This document shows positions 12,895 through 21,002 of a DNA stretch of 64,000 nt, piece after piece. This DNA comes from Nymphaea colorata (Eukaryota > Streptophyta > Magnoliopsida > Nymphaeales > Nymphaeaceae). Made by a program: the position numbers and the translations under genes. The notes beneath the pieces were generated by a model. That model ran no database searches and had not been told where the DNA came from. It saw only the letters and a program-made list of their open reading frames with translations. Numbering within the stretch: position 1 is the stretch's first letter; every line of letters begins with the position of its first letter. Location of the stretch: the NCBI RefSeq assembly GCF_008831285.2, contig NC_045148.1, forward strand, positions 20,391,002-20,455,001, in the 5' to 3' direction.

Positions 12895-13050
12895 CCTCTC
12901 TCTTTTCTTGGTGCTGGTGCTTATTTGGGAGGAGCGCAACAACTGAGTCTTTAGGAGCACCTTCTCATAGTCGGAGTCTATAGCAGATCTTATGCATGGA
13001 GATGTCCATTTTGTTATTCACCTATGGCACCATTCTTTGTCTAATGTTGG
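12895..13050 (+). pseudogene. Possible LINE reverse-transcriptase C-terminal remnant
   Basis: One plus-strand frame reads LVLVLIWEERNN, a stop, then VFRSTFS and, after another stop, IADLMHGDVHFVIHLWHHSL. The word IW(K/E)ERNN(R)VF is typical of the C-terminal region of plant non-LTR retrotransposon polyproteins. Two internal stops and the short length indicate a dead fragment. The assignment rests on this short motif only. Confidence 0.35.
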
Positions 13051-13173
13051 ATGACTCTGCTGCTCCATGTGTCCACTTTCTCTCCATCCCTCTTATTATG
13101 TTTTATTGTGTTGTTAACTTGTATATTTTGTTCTTCTGATTTGTTTTTGCGGTTTGTTCTTGTAATTAAGGGA

Positions 13174-13656
13174 CTTCTTGTCCCCAAATTTTGTTATATA
13201 TTTCCATTTTACCGGTTCTCCCTCTCCTCTCTCTCTCTCTCTCTTTCTATGTAATAAAACATGCTTTCTTTTATACATGCCATTTATGTGTGTTTGCGTG
13301 CAGTCTCGATCATACGAATAACGAGTCAACTATCATTTGTAGCCCAATCAGCATTCAATTGCACGAGTTGGCATTAAGTGAGCAAAGCAAAAGGGTTTCG
13401 GTGAAGGGGAAGAAACAGAAAGATTTGACAGACAAGGAGGCAGAACCTTCTCATGGCGACTGTGAGGACCATCCATGGAACCCCGGCGTTCAATGTAAGT
13501 ACTCACCCGTCAGTACCAAGTGTTGAATTTTTGATGCAATAAATGTCGACACTATGTGTATTATATCTTTGGTGTTGACATTATGTTCTCTCTCTCTCTC
13601 TCTCTTCTTGTCCCCAAATTTTGATATAGATTCCCATTTTATCGGCTCTCTCTCTC
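13174..13656. repeat. 53-bp direct repeat pair flanking an exon-like ORF
   Basis: Segments at 13174-13226 and 13604-13656 both start CTTCTTGTCCCCAAATTTTG and both run into CT-rich tracts; I estimate close to 90% identity. Between them an open frame (about 13350-13495) encodes SEQSKRVSVKGKKQKDLTD and GDCEDHPWNPGVQ, ending at a strong donor (GTAAGTACTC). The frame is not recognised. It could be a captured exon or the relic of a small element. Confidence 0.35.
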
Positions 13657-14036
13657 TATGTGTGCGCATTTGTTATGTTATTATATCATGGTAACCAAAT
13701 AGGTAGCATGTCTTGCCATTAAACTAATTGATTATAGGAATTCAAATTTAAGTAGGTTACTTGGTCCAAACTTATTCATGCATCCCCAATAATCGGAAAA
13801 GACTCAATTAACTGGCTTGGCGTAAGATTTTAAGGCATGTTTGAGATAAGATCTCATTCAATCGTAATATTCGTGGCTGGAAAACAGATGTAGAAGTAGA
13901 CACATACTCTAAATCTGAACGAGGGCGACAATCATTTAATTATTTGTACAATGAGTTGATAAGATATGCTATATATGCATTTCTGTGGTGAATGAGCTCC
14001 TGTTATATAAGTAGTTTGATTTGTAAATGCACACAG

Positions 14037-14587
14037 TGAAGAAAATAGAGGCGATATCAGTAAGGAAACTCTTGATCAAGAAAGAAAGGAGGAACACAGA
14101 GGAAGTCAGCCTTACAATGCCAAAGAGGAAAACAGAGGAGTGAATGAAGAAACTCCAGCCAGTCGTGACAATGAAAACAGTAACGGCTGTAATCACTATA
14201 ATGCCAACAAGGAAACACCAGCCCATCATGACGCTGGAGACAGTAACGATTGTAATCGTTACCATGAAAAGAAGGAAACATTGTCATCTGGCCAACCGTG
14301 TGAAGAAAGAAATACAAAGACAATGGCTGGCCAGGCAGCTGTCAAACAGAGAGACACAACTCAACAAAGAAATAACAACTGTAAATCAGATACAGTTTCC
14401 TTCTGTAAAGATCGATATAGATCTTGTAATTCAGGAAATAATGATGCTTGTAATTATATTATAAATAGAAGAAAGAACCAGGCATATCGACACTAAGAAC
14501 GATAGCTGCCCTTGTGGATGTAGGTGTGATTTTACACCGAACCACGTTATATCAGGCGTTAGTCCCTTAAATCTCTGTTTTTCTTTA
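14037..14587 (+). repeat. 5' LTR of the copia element (551 bp)
   Basis: It begins TGAAGAAAATAG and ends TTTTTCTTTA. The boundaries follow from the repeat with the 3' LTR, the CACAG target duplication and the adjoining primer-binding site. The end is TA rather than the canonical CA. Internally it holds two 63-bp tandem repeats (14149-14211 and 14212-14274). Confidence 0.93.
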
Positions 14588-14599
14588 TGGTATCAGAGC
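14588..14599 (+). other. Primer-binding site (initiator tRNA-Met)
   Basis: TGGTATCAGAGC immediately follows the 5' LTR. It matches the usual plant copia primer-binding site complementary to the 3' end of initiator methionine tRNA. Confidence 0.9.
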
Positions 14600-14610
14600 A
14601 GGACAACCCT

Positions 14611-17600
14611 ATGGCGCAGAGCAATTCTTCCTCAAGCATGGCGTCAGCTCCAAGCAAATACCCTTACCCATACAATCTGAACGTTGCCAACTTTGTGTCG
14701 ATCAAGCTCAATCAAGGAAATTTTCTGCTTTGGCAAACACAGATGATGGGGCTCATCGAGAGCCAAGATATGACTGGTTTCCTAGACGGAGAATACCAGC
14801 CGCCCGCACAGTTCCTCACTGCCTCTGCTGAAAATACAGTCACAGGACTGAATCCCGACTATCTTGCTTGGCGAAAGTCGGATCGTCTTCTTAAAGGATG
14901 GATCACTGGGACTCTTGCGGAGGAAATCCTAGGCATTATCATCGGACAACAAACTGCCATGGAGGTATGGACCACTCTAACTCAGCATTTCGCTAATAAA
15001 TCTAAGGAGCGAGAAATGTTTCTTATGCAAAAACTTCAAATGCATAAGAAAGGGAGCTCGTCCATTGATGAATATGTTCGCAGCTTCAAGAAAATTTTCG
15101 ATGAGCTCGCTGCTATTGGAAAGCCTATTACAGACGAAACTAAAGTCTTTTGGCTCCTCACTGGCCTCGGAAAAGATTATGAATCTTTTCGAACAACCTT
15201 ATTGACAACCATGCTGAAACCACCAGCACCCTCATATCTTGAGGTAGTTGCTCTTCTTCAAAATCATGAAACTATGAGGACGTTAGAAGAAGATTCTTCT
15301 AGCACTCACGTTGCTTTTTTCAGCCACCGTCAACCTAATCAAAGGTACAAGGGAAGCAAAAATCAAACCTTCAATTCTAAAGGACGTGGGTTTGTGCAAG
15401 CTAGCCAAAGTGGTTCATGGAACTCAGCCAACAAAAACAAAGATGGCAATATGAACCGATCAGCTCCAGAAAAAGGCATAATATGCCAAATATGCAGCAA
15501 AAGAAATCACACGGCTCTCAACTGCTGGCATAGGTTCAATCAAGTGTTTCAGTCACAGAAGGCCCCACAAGCTTTAACCATCACGAAAGCATCTGAAAAT
15601 CAAGATCAACAATGGTTTCCTGACACCGGTGCATCGGCTCATGTGACGTCTAACGCAGGTATACTCAGTTCTCTATCTAAATATTATGGGACAGATAAAA
15701 TTATGGTTGGAAATGGAGAAAAATTGGATATTACTCATATAGGGCAGGCTACTATAGCTAATGGGCAACAAAAACTGGTTCTTGATAATGTTTTAGTCGT
15801 CCCCAAGATCAAGAAAAACCTTATCTCTGTCAGTCAGTTAACGTCCGATCTTCCTTATGTTTTTGAATTTTCAACTAATGAATTTGCTGTGAAGGAAAAG
15901 ATGACCAACAAAGTGATAATTACGGGGAAGAGGCATGAAGATCTTTATGTGGTTGAAAATAAGAGAGAAGGCAGCGACCGGATCCATGACGTTCATTTCT
16001 CTACAAGATTTCAAGCAGCAACTAAAGAAGTTTGGCACCAATGTCTAGGTCACGTTCATCGTGAGGTAGTAAATTTTCTTGCAAATAAAAAGGCCATTCG
16101 TGTGACAGGCCATAGTTCTTTAAACAGCATATGTTCTAGTTGTCAAATGGCAAAAATGTGTCGTCTTCCTTTCTTACCAGTGGATGAGCATTGTGAAAAA
16201 TTTCTTGATAAAGTTCATTGTGATTTATGGGGACCAGCCCCTGTTATTTCAGTTGCTAAATTTCGATTCTATGCTGTTTTCATTGATGAAGCCACCCGGT
16301 TCACTTGGTTCTATCCCTTGCGTTACAAATCTGAGTTATACCAAGTGTTTACGATTTTCCATAAATATGTTGAAAATCAGTTTGATACAAAAATTAAGAC
16401 ATTTCAAAGTGATGAAGGAGGTGAATTCAATAGTCTCAAACTTGCAGCGTATTTACAAGAACATGGTATACATCATCACAAAGCTTGTCCTAAAACGCCA
16501 CCCCAAAATGGAATGGCAGAACGGCGTCACAGGACCATTGTCGAACTCGGTTTGGCAATGAAGTTCAATGCTAATATACCAGCTCGATATTGGGTTGAAA
16601 CATTTTCCACTGCAGTTTGGCTTATTAATAGACTACCCACTCCTACATTAAAGATGAAATCTCCTTTTGAATTGGTTTTTGGAAAAAGTCCGTCTTACTC
16701 TTGCTTGCGGACATTTGGGACTAGATGTTTTCCATATCTCAGAGATTACGCTCTCAACAAACTTGAACCAAGATCCTTACCTTGTGTATTTTTGGGTTAT
16801 AGTAATACACATAAGGGATACAAGTGTTTATATCCACCTACGGGGAAAATATATATTTCCCGACATGTTGTCTTTGATGAAAGTATCTTCCCTTATAAAC
16901 AGCCTGGAGCACTCTTTTCTTCTACATCAACCAGCAACAGTGGGGCGACTTACAGTGATTGGATTGCATTAGATCAATGTTCAGATGGTAACAATGATAA
17001 TTCATATCAAGTGGTTGATCATCATCTCTTGCATGATGGTTCACCAGACACTGCTTTTGTCCAAGAGCCGCCTAGCAGACACGACAATGTTTCAGCACAA
17101 GAGACACATGATATAGGTGCAAATGATCTACTCTCACCAAACAATGAGGCTGAAAGTCAACCGCCTACAGGACAACGGCCGTTCCAAGGAACCTCCAATA
17201 TTCATTCAATGGTAACTCGGGCTAAGGTTGGTACCTTAAAACCAAACCCTAAGTATTTTTTGGCCTTAACGGTACCACTTGAACCCAAAACTGTTAAGCA
17301 GGCCTTGAAAGATCCAGGTTGGGTCGCTGCTATGAAAGAAGAGTTACGTGCCTTGGACCAATGCCACACTTGGACGTTGGTACCTCGCCAATCAGGTATG
17401 AACGTTGTTTCAACCCGATGGGTCTTTAAAACCAAACTCAAAAGTGATGGAACGGTTGAGCGACTCAAAGCTAGACTGGTTGCGCGCGGGTTCAACCAAG
17501 TGCCTGGCATTGACTTTCTAGAAACCTTCTCTCCTGTTATAAAGCCAGCAACTATTAGAATTGTGCTTACTATAGCTCTTTCTCACAACTGGGATATTCG

Positions 17601-18513
17601 ACAAATGGATGTCAAAAATGCCTTCTTGCATGGTGATTTGGATCAAACTGTATTTATTGAACAACCACCAGGATTTCTTGATGATCAAAAACCAAATTAT
17701 GTGTGCCAGTTACACAAAGCTCTCTATGGTTTACGTCAAGCTCCCAGAGCATGGTACGATCGGTTTGGAACTTATCTTCTCTCAAAATGTTTCTTCTCCA
17801 GCATCTCTGATTCCTCGCTATTTATCTATAAAGAAGGTTGTGGTGTCATACTTTTATTATTGTACGTCGACGATATCATATTCACTGGCAGCAACCCTAT
17901 GCTACTTGAAGACTTCATTCGAGATATTAGCAAGGAGTTTTCTATGAAGGATCTTGGTTATCTTCATCACTTCCTTGGCATAGAAGTGATCAAATTTTCT
18001 GGAGGGCTCTTCCTCAATCAAAAGCGATATGCCTATAGCCTGCTGGAAAGAGCAAATATGACATCGTGCAAACCGGCCGTCACTCCCTTGGTTCAAAATT
18101 ACAAAAATCTGGTTGATGACATACCTTTTTCCGATCCGACACTCTTTCGAAGCTTGGTGGGAGGCCTCCAATACCTCACGTTCACGCGGCCTGACATCTC
18201 CTTCGCTGTGAACTTTATCAGCCAATACATGCAATCACTCATGGTCAGTCACTTTCAACTACTTAAAAGACTCATTCGCTATGTTAGTGGTTCCATTGAT
18301 ATCGGATGTCATATACATTCGCAAACGCAACTCCAACTTCATGCCTTTTCTGACTCTGACTGGGCGGGATGCCAGGCAACACGTCGCTCAACTACTGGTT
18401 TTGTTACGTTTATTGGCACTAATCCTATTTCATGGACAGCAAAGAAGCAACCTACGCCAGATCTACCACCGAGGCTGAGTACCGATCAATGGCATCTGCT
18501 GCTGCCGAATTAA
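14611..18513 (+). CDS. copia Gag-Pol polyprotein, frameshifted near its end
   Basis: The frame begins at ATG 14611 (MAQSNSSSSMAS) and is open for 1300 codons. Gag covers about residues 20-240 (NFVSIKLNQGNFLLWQ). A CX2CX4HX4C zinc knuckle lies at 292-305. The aspartic protease motif DTGAS starts at Asp338. The integrase has its HHCC zinc-binding motif followed by catalytic Asp538, Asp601 and Glu637, and the spacing between the last two fits D-x35-E. Reverse transcriptase carries YVDD at 1085-1088. The RNase H start (DSDWAG) is present, but after AKKQPT the frame departs from the family and ends on unrelated residues. An in-frame ATG at 14587 overlaps the LTR end and the primer-binding site, so 14611 is the more likely start. 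Confidence 0.93.
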   Translation: MAQSNSSSSMASAPSKYPYPYNLNVANFVSIKLNQGNFLLWQTQMMGLIESQDMTGFLDGEYQPPAQFLTASAENTVTGLNPDYLAWRKSDRLLKGWITGTLAEEILGIIIGQQTAMEVWTTLTQHFANKSKEREMFLMQKLQMHKKGSSSIDEYVRSFKKIFDELAAIGKPITDETKVFWLLTGLGKDYESFRTTLLTTMLKPPAPSYLEVVALLQNHETMRTLEEDSSSTHVAFFSHRQPNQRYKGSKNQTFNSKGRGFVQASQSGSWNSANKNKDGNMNRSAPEKGIICQICSKRNHTALNCWHRFNQVFQSQKAPQALTITKASENQDQQWFPDTGASAHVTSNAGILSSLSKYYGTDKIMVGNGEKLDITHIGQATIANGQQKLVLDNVLVVPKIKKNLISVSQLTSDLPYVFEFSTNEFAVKEKMTNKVIITGKRHEDLYVVENKREGSDRIHDVHFSTRFQAATKEVWHQCLGHVHREVVNFLANKKAIRVTGHSSLNSICSSCQMAKMCRLPFLPVDEHCEKFLDKVHCDLWGPAPVISVAKFRFYAVFIDEATRFTWFYPLRYKSELYQVFTIFHKYVENQFDTKIKTFQSDEGGEFNSLKLAAYLQEHGIHHHKACPKTPPQNGMAERRHRTIVELGLAMKFNANIPARYWVETFSTAVWLINRLPTPTLKMKSPFELVFGKSPSYSCLRTFGTRCFPYLRDYALNKLEPRSLPCVFLGYSNTHKGYKCLYPPTGKIYISRHVVFDESIFPYKQPGALFSSTSTSNSGATYSDWIALDQCSDGNNDNSYQVVDHHLLHDGSPDTAFVQEPPSRHDNVSAQETHDIGANDLLSPNNEAESQPPTGQRPFQGTSNIHSMVTRAKVGTLKPNPKYFLALTVPLEPKTVKQALKDPGWVAAMKEELRALDQCHTWTLVPRQSGMNVVSTRWVFKTKLKSDGTVERLKARLVARGFNQVPGIDFLETFSPVIKPATIRIVLTIALSHNWDIRQMDVKNAFLHGDLDQTVFIEQPPGFLDDQKPNYVCQLHKALYGLRQAPRAWYDRFGTYLLSKCFFSSISDSSLFIYKEGCGVILLLLYVDDIIFTGSNPMLLEDFIRDISKEFSMKDLGYLHHFLGIEVIKFSGGLFLNQKRYAYSLLERANMTSCKPAVTPLVQNYKNLVDDIPFSDPTLFRSLVGGLQYLTFTRPDISFAVNFISQYMQSLMVSHFQLLKRLIRYVSGSIDIGCHIHSQTQLQLHAFSDSDWAGCQATRRSTTGFVTFIGTNPISWTAKKQPTPDLPPRLSTDQWHLLLPN

Positions 18514-18817
18514 CCTGGATTACATATATCCTCAAAGACATCGGACTCTATCTCCCAGAACCACCGGTCCTCTACTGTGACAACATGTCTGCACTTCAAG
18601 TCTCTATCAAACCGGTTTTTCACTCTCGCATGAAGCATGTCGAATTGGATTATCATTTTCTAAGGGAAAAGGTTGCACTCGGTCTTCTTACGACTCAATT
18701 TGTTCCAACGACCCAACAGGTGGCCGACATTTTCACCAAGGCTCTCTCTCGAACCACTTTTGAATTTTTAAGAGCCAAACTAGCGCTTTCCATACTGCCG
18801 CCTAGTTTGAGGGAGGC
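18450..18817 (+). pseudogene. RNase H C-terminal part in a shifted frame
   Basis: After about 18451-18458 the family sequence continues in another frame: ARSTTEAEYRSMAS, LYCDNMSALQVS, RMKHVELDYHFLREKV and QVADIFTKALSRTTFE. These are the normal copia RNase H and C-terminal motifs, including the catalytic Glu and the second Asp. The junction fits a small deletion whose length leaves remainder 1 on division by 3, most simply four bases. This frame does not stop at the end of pol. It runs through the polypurine tract and the 3' LTR to a TAA at 19275-19277. Confidence 0.88.
18803..18817 (+). other. Polypurine tract
   Basis: A purine-rich stretch (GTTTGAGGGAGGC) directly abuts the 3' LTR. This is the expected position for the plus-strand primer of an LTR retrotransposon. 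Confidence 0.65.
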
Positions 18818-19368
18818 TGAAGAAAATAGAGGCGATATCAGTAAGGAAACTCTTGATCAAGAAAGAAAGGAGGAACACAGAGGAAGTCAGCCTTACAATG
18901 CCAAAGAGGAAAACAGAGGAGTGAATGAAGAAACTCCAGCCAGCCGTGACAATGAAAACAGTAACGGCTGTAATCACTATAATGCCAACAAGGAAACACC
19001 AGCCCATCATGACGCTGGAGACAGTAACGATTGTAATCGTTACCATGAAAAGAAGGAAACATTGTCATCTGGCCAACCGTGTGAAGAAAGAAATACAAAG
19101 ACAATGGCTGGCCAGGCAGCTGTCAAACAGAGAGACACAACTCAACAAAGAAATAACAACTGTAAATCAGATACAGTTTCCTTCTGTAAAGATCGATATA
19201 GATCTTGTAATTCAGGAAATAATGATGCTTGTAATTATATTATAAATAGAAGAAAGAACCAGGCATATCGACACTAAGAACGATAGCTGCCCTTGTGGAT
19301 GTAGGTGTGATTTTACACCGAACCACGTTATATCAGGCGTTAGTCCCTTAAATCTCTGTTTTTCTTTA
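18818..19368 (+). repeat. 3' LTR of the copia element (551 bp)
   Basis: Same length as the 5' LTR, with one substitution found. An open frame crosses it from the upstream RNase H frame and ends at 19277. The 63-bp tandem repeats fall at 18930-18992 and 18993-19055. The flanking target duplication follows immediately. Confidence 0.93.
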
Positions 19369-20030
19369 CACAGTTATGTCTAAATTTATGGACCTTACAG
19401 CTAAAGCTGATGCACGATGCCCCCTCTTGTCAGGTCAAACCATTTTTCATCATCATGTTTGGAGGGAGATATCTTGAAGCCCCTCCCTCTTCATCCTTCT
19501 TTGATGATTTAGTGAACTTACAGTTACTCCTTTAACTCCTTCCAACTCTGAATAACACATCTCATAATTTGCCAATCAAACTCAGGTACTTAGAATACGA
19601 ACATGGGTTACCTTTGATTACCTTGGATCTTAGATGTGAGATGATTTTTATATATTCAAAGAGACGACGAGGGGTCTTAACATCTGCCCCTTAGGATATT
19701 TGATAAAGGTTTGAATTTTTTGTTTTAATGTTTTCTGTATCTTTTGCTCTTTCGTTGGCGACGATCATTATCTGCTAGCTAGTATCACAATGGCGAGTGG
19801 CGGAGCTAGAAAAATTTTCTGGAGGAACACTCCATATTTCTATATCCAAAAGGGCACTATACATATAATAGAACAATATTTGAAAATGTTTATATAAAAA
19901 TAAGAATCATTGAGGTGGCTCTGCATCTGACCATGGCCATCCAACTTCTCCCATCCGTAACTTAACTACTGGCGCTGGCGGAGGGTTTCCCTGTCATACC
20001 TTCGGCAAACGTGGACGAGAGCCTCTCCAG

Positions 20031-20301
20031 CCACTAACCTATGTCACCAGGGTGCGGCAACCCTGCTGACGCACCCGTTAAGTGGGTACTGGTACGGGTG
20101 CGACCTAGATTCGCACCCAACCCGCACCCTATTGATTTCAGTTTTTTTAGTTTTTTATGTCAAATTTGATATTATTAATATATTATAATAATAAATTAAT
20201 AATAATAATAAATACCATTGTCGCACCGCCGTAATTTTTTGAGAAGTATCGCACCGGCACCTGTCACCCGCACCCCGCATTTTGGTGACATAGCCACTAA
20301 C
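20031..20301. mobile_element. hAT-like MITE with 8-bp target duplication
   Basis: The element 20039-20293 (255 bp) starts CTATGTCACCAGGGTGCGG. Its other end, read in reverse complement, is CTATGTCACCAAAATGCGG, so the terminal inverted repeats match at 16 of 19 positions. It is flanked by a perfect CCACTAAC on both sides (20031-20038 and 20294-20301). The 8-bp duplication suggests the hAT superfamily. Both ends carry many GCACC/GGTGC words, and the centre is AT-rich. There is no coding capacity, so it needs a transposase in trans. Confidence 0.8.
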
Positions 20302-20829
20302 AAAATAATAAAAAAAATTAATTACCAAAATTAAGATATCGTTTTTAATAGAAAAAAACGCACATAAAAACATTAATTACCAAAATTAATATATCAGTTT
20401 TTTTACTAAACAACGCAGGGTCTCTCTCTTCCCTTGCTTCTCATCAGATCCATGAAGTAATCAAACATCTCCTTAGGTTTGCTAAGAGCGTAGATTTATC
20501 GGCCGATCCAACCCTCAATCTAAATCCATTGTCACTTATCCATTAACAATTAGGAGCACATGTATTCTACAAACAATATAATATTCTTCTCATTAAATGC
20601 ACTCTCAAAGGTGTAAGAATTTAGTTCAGCCTATTTATGTGACATTTCAAGGCAGGCGCATTTTTTTCCCTTGTATGCAACTTAACCAAATACCAATGTT
20701 GCGCGTCAGTATACGATCTTGTGAGAAATTGAAACAAAGAAATAAAAAATCATGTTTTGAATCTTCACCAGACACCAGCTAATTAAAGTGATCATCGAGA
20801 ATTATACCCGGTTTTAGTTTGCTTTGGGT

Positions 20830-21002
20830 CTGGGTGGACCTAGTGGCAGAACCAAAAAAATTATTTGGAAGGGCAGGGCACCTACTTAGAAACATTTTAT
20901 ATGTACTAAATTTACCAATGTAAAAATAAAAGAGTTTTCAAGAGCTGGTGTGGGCAACTGCCCGCACCAGCCCATGTGTGGCCACGCCACTGGGTGGACC
21001 TA
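20830..21002. mobile_element. Small TIR element, Mutator-like
   Basis: A 13-bp direct repeat, CTGGGTGGACCTA, occurs at 20830-20842 and 20990-21002. Between and partly inside these repeats lies a 150-bp element (20842-20991) whose ends are AGTGGCAGAACCA and, in reverse complement, AGTGGCGTGGCCA. They share AGTGGC and CCA. Because the repeat and the ends overlap, the target duplication could be 9-11 bp, which fits Mutator-like elements best. It is non-coding. Confidence 0.6.

Larger units (their letters stand above)
11675..14031. other. Intergenic with repeat debris
   Basis: This AT-rich spacer separates the bHLH promoter from the copia insertion. It holds a probable LINE remnant near 12.9 kb, CT microsatellites at about 13226-13245 and 13587-13604, and a pair of related 53-bp segments. 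These are listed separately. No intact gene is supported. Confidence 0.5.
14032..19373 (+). mobile_element. Young, nearly complete Ty1/copia LTR retrotransposon
   Basis: The element runs from 14037 to 19368 and is flanked by a perfect 5-bp target duplication, CACAG, at 14032-14036 and 19369-19373. It has two 551-bp LTRs, a primer-binding site, gag-pol in the order Gag, zinc knuckle, protease, integrase, reverse transcriptase, RNase H (the copia order), and a purine-rich tract before the 3' LTR. The LTRs differ at one position by my base-by-base comparison (T at 14164, C at 18945). That implies insertion within roughly the last 10^5 years or a few times that, depending on the substitution rate used. 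The Gag and zinc-knuckle style (CQICSKRNHTALNC) resembles the Ale/Retrofit lineage. One frameshift in RNase H prevents a single intact polyprotein. Confidence 0.95.

Noticed and set aside
13969-14323. Antisense ORFs in the copia LTR
   Set aside because: They mirror the stop-poor repeats on the other strand. I mention them in the LTR finding but do not annotate them as genes.
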